This document shows positions 1-6,073 of a stretch of 6,073 bases of DNA, piece by piece. The position numbers and the translations under genes are program-made. Origin of the DNA: Candidatus Poseidoniales archaeon (GTDB taxonomy: Archaea > Thermoplasmatota > Poseidoniia > Poseidoniales > Poseidoniaceae). The stretch's first letter is position 1. Every line of letters starts with the position of its first letter. The notes under the pieces are model-generated. The model saw nothing but the letters and a program-made list of their open reading frames with translations, did no database searches and was not told where the DNA came from. The DNA lies in NCBI GenBank assembly GCA_012270265.1, contig JAAXIR010000093.1, positions 1 through 6,073 on the forward strand, read 5' to 3'.

Positions 1-2773
1 GAGCGAGTGCTCTGAAGTTGACGCCAAGCTCGACTTGTTGGAAACGGTCAAGGTCGGTCTCAACCGAGATGCTCTCGACGTTGAGTTCCTCGCAGAGTAG
101 GTCGTGGTAGGCCTCAAGGTTTGGTCCGGCAACAATCCATCCTTCAGCACAAGGAAGTCGTTGACGACGTTGTGCATCGATACGAATACGACGGCCTGTT
201 TCGGCGAGTTCACGAACCAAGGCCATTTCATGCTCGAGTTCAGCATCATGAGGCGGGAGTTGTTGTGTTGCAGCGACGAGGTCCTCATTCCATCCATCGG
301 CTGTTGCGCCCTCGGTCGAACCAGGTGTACCAAGTGGCCATGCGGCAGTATGAACCGTTTCACCAGTCAAGTTTCGATGAATGGTATCAACCATGAACGG
401 ACTTACTGGTGCAATTAATCGGCACAATGTAACGAGAATTTCGTGCAAGGTGTGCTGACAAGCGAGTTTGTCTCCCGATTCAGCTTCATCCCACAATCGT
501 CGGCGACTTCTGCGAACGTACCAATTCGACAAATCGTTGACGATGAAATCTTCAAGCTCTCGGCAGGCCTTGTGGAAGTTCCAGTTTGTGAATCCATCAT
601 GGTATGCCTTCGCCGTACTGTGAAGCTTGGACAGAATCCAGCGATCGAGTCGTGAACGACTCTCGTACGATGAGGTGGTCGAAGCGGGATCAAAAGCATC
701 CAAAGCAGCATAATCTGCATGGAATCGATAGACATTCCACAAGGTTAGGAACATCTTGGCATAGGTCTCCCGAACGCCATTGGAGTCAAACTTCAACGGG
801 TTCCATGGAGCGCCAGCGGTGACCATGTACCATCGTGTTGCATCAGCACCTTCTCGATTGAAGTGGTCCCAAGGGTCGACAATGTTGCCACGTGATTTGG
901 ACATTTTCTTGCCTTCAGCATCGAGAATCAATCCAAGCGATAAGCATCGCTTGTATGCAGGCGAATCGAACACAGTTGTGGATACAGCGAGAAGCGTGTA
1001 GAACCATCCTCGGGTTTGATCAACACCTTCACAGATGTAGTCGACTGGGAAGGAAGCGTCGAATGTTTTGTTTTCATCGAATGGATGGTGCCATTGAGCA
1101 AATGGAGCACAACCTGAATCGAACCAACAATCCATGACGAACGGTTCGCGATGCATCGGCTTTCCATCGTCTGAGACAAGGGTGAATGCGTCGACAACTG
1201 GTCGGTGCAGATCGACGTCATCAGGACATTCTGGATTCTCAAATCCTGCTGCATTTGCCTTTGCAACTTCTTCTTGCAACTCGGCAATCGAGCCAACGCA
1301 TTTCATGTTTCCATCTTCGTCTCGCCACACGGGAAGCGGAGTCCCCCAGTAGCGTTCTCTGGAGATGGCCCAGTCCTTGACGTTACGGAGCCATTCCCCG
1401 AATCGACCTTCTCCAACCCAATCAGGCGCCCATTCAACGCCATCGTTGAATTCAAGGAGACGCTCTTTGACAGCAGTCATTCGAACAAACCATGAATCCA
1501 TGGCGTAGTACAGAAGGGGGTGATCGGTTCTCCAACAGTGTGGATAATCGTGGAGGTAACTCTTCTCTCGGTAAAGCAAGCCAGAAGCAATTGAACCGTT
1601 TTGGCCAACGAGAATGTCCATGACAGACTCATCGCAGGATTTGACGTATCGGCCATCCAGTTCTGGGTGGACGCCATCAACGAAGTTTCCTTCCATGTTG
1701 ACGGTGTGGTAAGCCGGAAGGCCTACTTCCATTCCAAGATTGTAGTCGTCTTCACCGTACATGACAGCGGTATGGACCACACCAGTACCATCGGTGGTTG
1801 TGACCCAATCTGCAGACAATACGGTCCATGCCGTTGTAGAATCGCCACGTGGAACAGCATCTGGGAACAATGGCTCGTAGGATTTGCCAACCAGCGACGA
1901 TCCAGGTATCTCTTCGATGATGTCGACAAGATGACGGAGAACTTCGCCCATCAAATCCTTGGCGAGAATCAATTCTTCACCAACCGATGCACCGCCGCGT
2001 CCTTGCCAGCCCTCGGGTTCCTCACGAACACGACAGCGCGCATAGGTCACCTCCGGTCCAACAGCAAGACCAACGTTTCCGGGAAGGGTCCAAGGCGTGG
2101 TGGTCCAAGCAAGGATGGATGCTGAATCATCAACCAACTTGAATTTCACGTAGACGGAAGGTTCCTCGACTTCTTTGTAGCCAAGGGCCACTTCGTGGCT
2201 TGAATAGGATGTACCAGTTTGAGGACAATATGGCAAAACCTTGTGGCCTCGGTAGAGCAAATCCTTGTCGAACATTTGTTTGAGAGCCCACCAGCACGAC
2301 TCGACATAATCGTTGTGCAGTGTGACGTATGGGTTGTCGAGATCGACCCAGTATGCCATGCGTTCGCTCCTCGCTCTCCACGCGCTCTCGTACGTCCAAA
2401 CACTTTCACGGCAAGCATCGTTGAAGGCTTGCATTCCGAATTCTTCGATGGCTTCGTTGCTCATCAAATCCAGTCGTTTCTGAACTTCAATTTCGACAGG
2501 AAGCCCGTGCGTATCCCAACCACCTTTTCGCTCGACAAGAAACCCTTCCATGGTCTTCCAACGGCATACAAGATCCTTGTAGGCTCGAGCCACGACGTGG
2601 GGTATGCCCGGTTTGCCGTTGGCCGTCGGCGGCCCGTCGAGGACGCTGCAGGGTGCAGCGGTGGGGGTGATTATTCCGCACTGCTGGAACGTTTGCTCGT
2701 TCTTCCAAGTTTCAAGGAGTGCCGTTTCGAGGGCAACGGCATCGAGTTCACCTGCTGGATTTGGTCGAACCAT
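1..2773 (-). CDS. ileS: Isoleucyl-tRNA synthetase (type 2-like IleRS), C-terminus cut by the window edge
   Basis: This cytoplasmic class Ia enzyme joins isoleucine to tRNA-Ile using ATP and edits mischarged valine. Seen: 924 uninterrupted codons. In order they show the ATP-binding box DGPPTANGKPGIPH (residues 46-59), ERKGGWDTHGLPVEIEV just after it, the CP1 editing domain with TTTPWTLPGN (224-233) and GTGVVHTAVMYGEDDY (329-344), YPHCWR (410-415), ISRERYWGTPLPVW, the DCWFDSG block (548-554), KMSKS (623-627) and GAPWNPLKF, followed by the helical anticodon-binding region. The visible end, near ELGVNFRAL, lies in the C-terminal region; type 2 enzymes are usually about 1030-1070 residues, so roughly 110-140 are missing. 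The ATG at 2773 is the first possible start: an in-frame TGA lies 24 bases upstream with no start codon between. Odd points: GIPH at the HIGH position, and Thr at 186 and 416 where a zinc-ligand Cys is usual. ValRS and LeuRS are unlikely given the whole motif set. The function is near certain; the subtype is inferred. Confidence 0.97.
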   Translation of the reverse strand, partial: MVRPNPAGELDAVALETALLETWKNEQTFQQCGIITPTAAPCSVLDGPPTANGKPGIPHVVARAYKDLVCRWKTMEGFLVERKGGWDTHGLPVEIEVQKRLDLMSNEAIEEFGMQAFNDACRESVWTYESAWRARSERMAYWVDLDNPYVTLHNDYVESCWWALKQMFDKDLLYRGHKVLPYCPQTGTSYSSHEVALGYKEVEEPSVYVKFKLVDDSASILAWTTTPWTLPGNVGLAVGPEVTYARCRVREEPEGWQGRGGASVGEELILAKDLMGEVLRHLVDIIEEIPGSSLVGKSYEPLFPDAVPRGDSTTAWTVLSADWVTTTDGTGVVHTAVMYGEDDYNLGMEVGLPAYHTVNMEGNFVDGVHPELDGRYVKSCDESVMDILVGQNGSIASGLLYREKSYLHDYPHCWRTDHPLLYYAMDSWFVRMTAVKERLLEFNDGVEWAPDWVGEGRFGEWLRNVKDWAISRERYWGTPLPVWRDEDGNMKCVGSIAELQEEVAKANAAGFENPECPDDVDLHRPVVDAFTLVSDDGKPMHREPFVMDCWFDSGCAPFAQWHHPFDENKTFDASFPVDYICEGVDQTRGWFYTLLAVSTTVFDSPAYKRCLSLGLILDAEGKKMSKSRGNIVDPWDHFNREGADATRWYMVTAGAPWNPLKFDSNGVRETYAKMFLTLWNVYRFHADYAALDAFDPASTTSSYESRSRLDRWILSKLHSTAKAYHDGFTNWNFHKACRELEDFIVNDLSNWYVRRSRRRLWDEAESGDKLACQHTLHEILVTLCRLIAPVSPFMVDTIHRNLTGETVHTAAWPLGTPGSTEGATADGWNEDLVAATQQLPPHDAELEHEMALVRELAETGRRIRIDAQRRQRLPCAEGWIVAGPNLEAYHDLLCEELNVESISVETDLDRFQQVELGVNFRALA
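893..907 (-). other. KMSKS catalytic loop of IleRS
   Basis: Residues 623-627 are a perfect KMSKS, preceded by ILDAEGK and followed by RGNIVDPWDHF. This is the second class I signature, which stabilises the transition state of amino-acid activation. That it is intact argues that the gene is functional and that the altered HIGH box does not reflect decay of the active site. Confidence 0.95.
1742..2104 (-). other. CP1 post-transfer editing domain of IleRS
   Basis: Residues 224-344 bracket the two best-known landmarks of the class Ia editing domain: the Thr-rich TTTPWTLPGN strand-loop (224-233) and GTGVVHTAVMYGEDDY (329-344). The Asp pair at 342-343 falls where the conserved editing aspartate is expected. 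In IleRS this domain hydrolyses Val-tRNA-Ile. Both landmarks look intact, so editing is predicted to work despite the unusual ATP-binding signature elsewhere in the enzyme. Confidence 0.85.
2597..2608 (-). other. HIGH-box equivalent of IleRS, reading GIPH
   Basis: Residues 56-59 of the synthetase are Gly-Ile-Pro-His, aligned to the class I HIGH signature by the flanking DGPPTANGKP and the following VVARAYKDLV. The canonical form is HxGH. Some type 2 IleRS carry the altered form GxHH, with Gly and His exchanged between positions 1 and 3. Here position 1 is Gly as in that altered form, but position 3 is Pro, so only the last His (H59) remains. The alignment needs no gap, so the assignment is firm; the catalytic consequence is not known. 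Confidence 0.85.
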
Positions 2774-2869
2774 GGTTTGCGAATTGGCCCCTTGTTTTCA
2801 ATCTCTCCCCTCAATCAGAGCAGTCGTTGGGACTGACACATTCAAGTCCTTTGAAAATCAGGCAAAGGC
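2774..2869. promoter_or_regulatory. Divergent intergenic region between ileS and the surface-protein gene
   Basis: These 96 bases separate two start codons that point away from each other, so both promoters must lie here or overlap the coding starts. No strong Shine-Dalgarno is seen on either strand. On the plus strand AAAGG ends one base before the ATG, too close to serve, and on the minus strand a GGGG run lies 14 bases away. The heptamer TTGAAAA occurs once in each orientation: plus strand 2851-2857, 12 bases before the ATG, and minus strand 2795-2801, 21 bases before the ileS ATG. The lack of leader signals suits leaderless or short-leader transcription. Confidence 0.7.
2794..2810 (-). 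promoter_or_regulatory. Candidate BRE/TATA element for ileS
   Basis: On the minus strand a purine-rich stretch (GGGGAGA) runs straight into GATTGAAAAC, whose A/T-rich core lies 21-30 bases upstream of the ileS ATG. If the mRNA is leaderless, as is common in Thermoplasmatota and other archaea, that is the normal place for a TATA box with an upstream BRE. The A/T block is imperfect and short, so this is a positional argument rather than a clear consensus match. No equally good box is seen for the plus-strand gene. Confidence 0.3.
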
Positions 2870-2962
2870 ATGGCCGCCTCTCCGAAGGGACGTGGAGTTG
2901 CTTTGCTGGTACTCTTTTTGTTCGTCATGGGTCCATACACAACGTTTGCTCCACCCGCTCCA
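2870..2962 (+). other. N-terminal signal peptide or signal anchor
   Basis: Residues 1-31 have a short basic start (K6, R8), a hydrophobic core of about 12 residues (VALLVLFLFVMG, 10-21), then a polar stretch and TFAPPAPVV. This is a standard Sec-type export signal layout and sets the orientation of the protein: the rest lies outside the cell. No lipobox Cys is present. The most obvious small-residue cleavage points (A27, A30) are each followed by Pro, which signal peptidase I dislikes, so the segment may stay as an anchor or be cut at another site. Confidence 0.85.
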
Positions 2963-5900
2963 GTTGTTCACTTGGATGACGTGCAGACGGTCGTTTCGGT
3001 TGGCGAGAATACGCCTGTAACTGTCGATATTCGTCCTAATCAAGCCAGTTTGACATCGTTTGAACTTGATGTCCCCACCAGCTCAGGTGCCATCACATCG
3101 CTTGACATGAGCATTCGGTCCGAGACGATGGAGAATTCTCAGACGTTACTCTGGGAAGGTGATGCCGCTTGGAACCACGTGGATGCAGTGAAGAACAACA
3201 CTTTCTCACAATCAGGCATCCTGACCGGTGATGGCTCAGCTCCTGGATATGATTTCAACAATGGAGCACAAGGTTGGACCTTTTCCAATTCCTACAGTGG
3301 TCGCGTGACAACGCCATCGTGTGGATACAACGGCTCGAGTGGAGGATCGATTCGAACCTATGCAGGTTCGACGTATGCCACTTCGCCAGCAACCAATCTC
3401 GCTGGACGGACCAACATCCCATTCCATGCATGGGTGCACGAGGGTCGCTCAGGTTGTGGTGAAACGCCCGATTCTGGTGAAAATCTTCAGTTCAAGTACA
3501 AGACAGCGGGCGGTCAGTGGACAACGTTCCACACCTTCCAAGGTGGTGGTTCACAAACCAGCAATTTCCAGTATTCGACGATCTTGCCTGCCGCTGCGCT
3601 TCACTCAACATCACAATTCCGCATCCAACAAACCTCTGGTAGCGGGACCTGCTGCGATTACTGGTTTGTTGATGACGTCAAAGTGGTCATCCCTCCATTG
3701 ACATCATGGACAAGTCCATCGTTTGGATACAATTCGTCCAACAGCTTTTCTCTCGCCATGGGGCCTTATGCTCCTATGCACATCAATGCCGACCTGCCGA
3801 TGGGTTCGAGTCTCACCTGGACTCTCATCGACGCCACGACTGGAGACAACCTTTCCGGATTCGAAAACATCGAAGGCACCCTTGTTCATCTCGATGCGGT
3901 TGATTGGGAGACCTACGGCTCACTTCGCCTACGCATGATCTTTGAAGGATTGGATGCAAGTTCCATGCCATCGGTTGAATCCATCACAGCAGGTGGTCTG
4001 CTGAAGGACACGTTTTCAACGGACCCGATGAACCGTGGCTGGGCGATGAACAACAGCACCTATCTCGCTGGTTCCATCACATCGATTGCCAATGGAACAG
4101 TCCATTCACCATGGTTCACGAGCAATTCCCCGCTTGCTGGGTACCAGATTGCGGCGACAATGCAAGAGTACGACGCATACGTTCGCCACGATGAAGCAGA
4201 TGCGTGGGTTGCCATCACGCTCCCTTACTCTGGTCAGCTTGACGCCAACGAGCATGCCTTCCAACTCATGTTCATGCACAATTCAACACAACCTGCTCTC
4301 CTCGATGAGATTCAGGTCACCATGTCAACTGGCGGTCGTGTGCATTCGCCTTCGCTGGATTTGAATGGAGACGGTTTGCTTGAATGGGGAGACCCAGATG
4401 TTCGAATCGGCTCATGGGGCTTCCAAGATCACTTCTCAACCGGCGAAAAGACCCATCGTGCATCCTTCGGATTCGCAGGCCTCGCCGAGGCCTCCACATG
4501 GATTCCTGCCTCGAATCTCGAACATTTTGCAGTATCAGTTTCCAGTGAAAACGGAAACATGACAGGTGTGTCATTGCGCATCGCTGGGTCGACCATCCTT
4601 TCACGAACATTGGACAATGCAACCGTTTACCGCCTCGAACTGAATACGTCAGAATATGCACTTATGCAATCAACGTTGAGCAGCCAGAGTGCTTTGTTGA
4701 ACAACCTAGGCCAAGGTTTCGCACTTGTTGATATTGAGGCATATGGAAACGGTGTTGCCACCTTTTCCAATCTTGCAGCGCCTTATGCCACCATGGTTTC
4801 CATCTCTGCTGATCAGCAGTCACCTCTCGTGATGGCAGCGAATGCCGCTTATCGCACGCCAGGCTCATCGCCATCGATCACGTTCCCATTTACTGGTTTA
4901 TCGAATGGAAAAATGACCGTTGAAGTCACGGACATGGAATTCAGTGATGACGTTGCAGCAGGTCAGGTTACCGTGGAAAATGCGTCGACTCCATTGACAC
5001 CTTCGCAACGTTGGCTTTCGTTTACGACGCGATTTAGCGTCGATACCGCACGTACCATCTCTTTGATTCGACTTGATGTTCAAGGAGAAAACAATCATGC
5101 CACGTGGTTGTTGCCAACTGGGGGAGGAACTGCTCTCGGACAAGCAGACAGTGACCTCATCGAATTGCATCCAACCGAAGCGTTCAGCATCTCAGAAACA
5201 TCGGCAACGATGCGTGAGATAACCGTGAAATTCCGAGTTGAGCAAGGATGGGACGACGAAGACTGGCTTACTGCTTCGATGCGCCTCGTTCTCGATAACA
5301 GCGTTATTTCACGACCAGGTCAATACATGTGGAATGGTCTCGGAGGAGGGCAAGCGTTCGAGAATGATTTGGTCATCAAATCGGTTGAAATCATGGACGA
5401 TCATGGCATCATTGATTCGTCCACCGAGTACCTTGCAGCTGGCATGGGCCTGAATTTCACGATTGATGTCGGTTACGAAGGCGTTGAGAGCATCGATGCC
5501 TTTGCAGACGGTGATGCTGAGGTTCAGTTGTGGCAAGGAAATACCATGGTTGCCAATACCACGAGTCTCGATGTCGACATGTGGAATGTTTCCGATGTGG
5601 CCCCATTTTCATTCGGAGATTTGACCTGGACTGTTCGTGTGATTCCACTGAACGGCGGTGATGTTGTCGGAGATTCTGAATACACGCGAACCTTCAAGAT
5701 TGACCCAACCGCTCCTGCCGTCATCGATTCAACGGTTGCATGGTACGATCACCGACTCGCATCGACCAGTCAAACCGTTCAATTCCAGATTCTCGACCCA
5801 GTGTTGTTACCATCCGATGTCCACGTTATGCTCTGGAGAGAATGGGTGGATGATGTCGATTTGAACGGTTGGCCCAGTCCATATGAATACAAACAACGGT

Positions 5901-6073
5901 CCCTCATTATCCCAACAGATTTGACCCTTTCAACAGGAATCTACACGCTCTTGTTCGATGATTCCATGGGTTCGCAAGGCCAGAAGGTTGCAGGCTATCT
6001 GGTCGGTCAAGACGAATCTGGGCAAGCACTCGAAGATGCGGGGACTGGGGAAGAAGACGAGCACCTGTTCATG
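2870..6073 (+). CDS. Giant secreted or surface-anchored beta-rich protein, C-terminus cut by the window edge
   Basis: Not recognised as a named family. Seen: 1068 open codons to the right edge with no stop. The ATG at 2870 is chosen because an in-frame TGA lies 15 bases upstream and the codons after it encode an export signal. Layout by residue: signal or anchor 1-31; beta strands about 32-120; reelin-repeat-like module 124-274; beta-rich linker 278-376; second jelly-roll-like module 380-486; EF-hand-type loop 497-508; further beta-sandwich-like segments to about 980; second EF-hand-type loop 995-1006; acidic tail (GTGEEDE) just before the edge. The chain has only four Cys (151, 196, 261, 262), few Lys, many Asp/Glu/Ser/Thr, and more than a dozen N-x-S/T sequons. 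These suit an extracellular, possibly N-glycosylated, calcium-stabilised protein. Adhesion, S-layer association or glycan binding are inferences; no catalytic motif was seen. A C-terminal membrane anchor, if any, lies outside the window. Confidence 0.95.
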   Translation, partial: MAASPKGRGVALLVLFLFVMGPYTTFAPPAPVVHLDDVQTVVSVGENTPVTVDIRPNQASLTSFELDVPTSSGAITSLDMSIRSETMENSQTLLWEGDAAWNHVDAVKNNTFSQSGILTGDGSAPGYDFNNGAQGWTFSNSYSGRVTTPSCGYNGSSGGSIRTYAGSTYATSPATNLAGRTNIPFHAWVHEGRSGCGETPDSGENLQFKYKTAGGQWTTFHTFQGGGSQTSNFQYSTILPAAALHSTSQFRIQQTSGSGTCCDYWFVDDVKVVIPPLTSWTSPSFGYNSSNSFSLAMGPYAPMHINADLPMGSSLTWTLIDATTGDNLSGFENIEGTLVHLDAVDWETYGSLRLRMIFEGLDASSMPSVESITAGGLLKDTFSTDPMNRGWAMNNSTYLAGSITSIANGTVHSPWFTSNSPLAGYQIAATMQEYDAYVRHDEADAWVAITLPYSGQLDANEHAFQLMFMHNSTQPALLDEIQVTMSTGGRVHSPSLDLNGDGLLEWGDPDVRIGSWGFQDHFSTGEKTHRASFGFAGLAEASTWIPASNLEHFAVSVSSENGNMTGVSLRIAGSTILSRTLDNATVYRLELNTSEYALMQSTLSSQSALLNNLGQGFALVDIEAYGNGVATFSNLAAPYATMVSISADQQSPLVMAANAAYRTPGSSPSITFPFTGLSNGKMTVEVTDMEFSDDVAAGQVTVENASTPLTPSQRWLSFTTRFSVDTARTISLIRLDVQGENNHATWLLPTGGGTALGQADSDLIELHPTEAFSISETSATMREITVKFRVEQGWDDEDWLTASMRLVLDNSVISRPGQYMWNGLGGGQAFENDLVIKSVEIMDDHGIIDSSTEYLAAGMGLNFTIDVGYEGVESIDAFADGDAEVQLWQGNTMVANTTSLDVDMWNVSDVAPFSFGDLTWTVRVIPLNGGDVVGDSEYTRTFKIDPTAPAVIDSTVAWYDHRLASTSQTVQFQILDPVLLPSDVHVMLWREWVDDVDLNGWPSPYEYKQRSLIIPTDLTLSTGIYTLLFDDSMGSQGQKVAGYLVGQDESGQALEDAGTGEEDEHLFM
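3239..3691 (+). other. Reelin-repeat-like / jelly-roll module with all four cysteines
   Basis: Residues 124-274 open with YDFNNGAQGWTFS, pass through a Cys-Gly turn (GCGETPDSGENLQFKYKTAG, 195-214) and W217, and close with STILPAAAL, FRIQQTSGSG and CCDYWFVDDVKVV (261-273). The order 'strand, ordered-by-W strand, LP-A, xFRxxQ, WxxDDVxV' is that of reelin subrepeats and related extracellular jelly-roll domains. Cys 151, 196, 261 and 262 are the only cysteines in the 1068 residues seen and could form two disulfides in the module. The family match is by eye; a MAM or other carbohydrate-binding-like fold is the main alternative. Confidence 0.6.
4007..4327 (+). other. Second jelly-roll-like module without cysteines
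   Basis: Residues 380-486 repeat the general plan of the first module: an opening DTF...GWAMN (380-393; compare YDFNNGAQGWTFS), a middle SPWFT and LAG stretch (compare SPATNLAG), and a closing acidic strand ALLDEIQVTM (compare WFVDDVKVV). The cysteines of the first copy are absent. The stretch leads directly into the EF-hand-type loop at 497. Similarity is weak and seen only by eye, so an unrelated beta-sandwich is possible. Confidence 0.4.
4358..4393 (+). other. EF-hand/dockerin-type calcium loop 1
   Basis: Residues 497-508 read DLNGDGLLEWGD. This places Asp, Asn and Asp at loop positions 1, 3 and 5, Gly at 6, a hydrophobic residue at 8, Glu at 9 and Asp at 12, the pattern of an EF-hand or dockerin calcium loop. 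It lies at the end of the second jelly-roll-like module. Calcium binding is inferred from the ligand pattern; flanking helices are not evident, so it is probably an isolated loop of the kind common in large extracellular proteins. Confidence 0.6.
5852..5887 (+). other. EF-hand-type calcium loop 2
   Basis: Residues 995-1006 read DVDLNGWPSPYE: Asp at positions 1 and 3, Asn at 5, Gly at 6 and Glu at 12, matching the ligand spacing of an EF-hand. The usual hydrophobic residue at position 8 is replaced by Pro, which makes a classical helix-loop-helix unlikely and points to an inserted calcium loop between beta strands (WREW before, SLIIP after). Confidence 0.45.

Noticed and set aside
1601..2125. 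Plus-strand open frame of 174 codons opposite the IleRS editing domain
   Set aside because: Antisense shadow of the conserved CP1 domain; no domain, signal or ribosome-binding site of its own.
1..2773. Possible frameshift or pseudogene status of ileS given the unusual HIGH box and lost cysteines
   Set aside because: The frame was read through from the start codon to the window edge with no stop or shift, and KMSKS, WFDSG and editing motifs are all intact.
2219..2836. Plus-strand open frame of 205 codons opposite the start of ileS
   Set aside because: It lies antisense to highly conserved IleRS sequence, has no recognisable motif or start signal, and crosses the divergent intergenic region. 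It is a by-product of ileS codon use.
2864..2868. AAAGG as a Shine-Dalgarno for the surface-protein gene
   Set aside because: It ends one base before the ATG, too close to work. AGG at 2860-2862 has a better distance but is only three bases.
2774..2869. Functional coupling of ileS and the surface-protein gene as one system
   Set aside because: They are divergent and belong to unrelated processes. Sharing a gap is weak evidence, so it is kept only as a promoter observation.
4317..4661. Minus-strand open frame of 114 codons inside the surface-protein gene
   Set aside because: The plus-strand frame is continuous here and encodes coherent beta-rich sequence with a calcium loop; the minus frame is rich in Arg, Cys and His as expected for a shadow.
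1..6073. tRNA genes, CRISPR repeats, insertion-sequence ends, T-box or other riboswitch upstream of ileS
   Set aside because: No cloverleaf, no evenly spaced direct repeats and no inverted terminal repeats were seen. The 96-bp gap is too short for a T-box leader and shows no such motif.

Overview
The window holds two divergently transcribed protein genes, each cut by a window edge, separated by a 96-bp gap. I see no RNA gene, mobile element, CRISPR array, nucleotide repeat array or terminator. The two genes fill about 98% of the window.

Left arm (1-2773, minus strand): a class Ia isoleucyl-tRNA synthetase, ileS. It begins at 2773 and runs off the left edge after 924 codons. The frame has no stop, and all the landmarks are present: the ATP-binding signature, the CP1 editing domain, the WFDSG block, KMSKS and the start of the anticodon-binding region. 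It looks like the long type 2 IleRS found in archaea, eukaryotes and some bacteria. Two details are odd. The HIGH-box position reads GIPH. The two CxxC half-sites expected for a zinc have each kept only the first Cys, with Thr in the second place.

Middle (2774-2869): the divergent intergenic region. Neither gene has a convincing Shine-Dalgarno sequence. A purine-rich plus A/T-rich block lies about 21-30 bases upstream of the ileS ATG, where a BRE/TATA pair would sit for a leaderless archaeal transcript.

Right arm (2870-6073, plus strand): one very large exported protein. It begins at 2870 and is still open after 1068 codons at the right edge. It has an N-terminal signal or anchor, then a long beta-rich, acidic ectodomain that is poor in Lys and Cys. 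Within it I see a reelin-repeat-like module that holds all four cysteines, a second related-looking jelly-roll-like stretch, and two EF-hand-type calcium loops. No known named family was recognised for the full protein.

Organism (inference): an uncultivated, probably marine, archaeon of the Thermoplasmatota (Marine Group II/III, Poseidoniia) fits best. The reasons are the style of the giant secreted beta-sandwich protein, the lack of Shine-Dalgarno sites, the tight packing, the roughly 50% GC and the type 2 IleRS. No phylogenetic marker was tested, and a bacterium with a type 2 IleRS is not excluded. The two genes share only the intergenic region; nothing suggests a functional link between tRNA charging and the surface protein.
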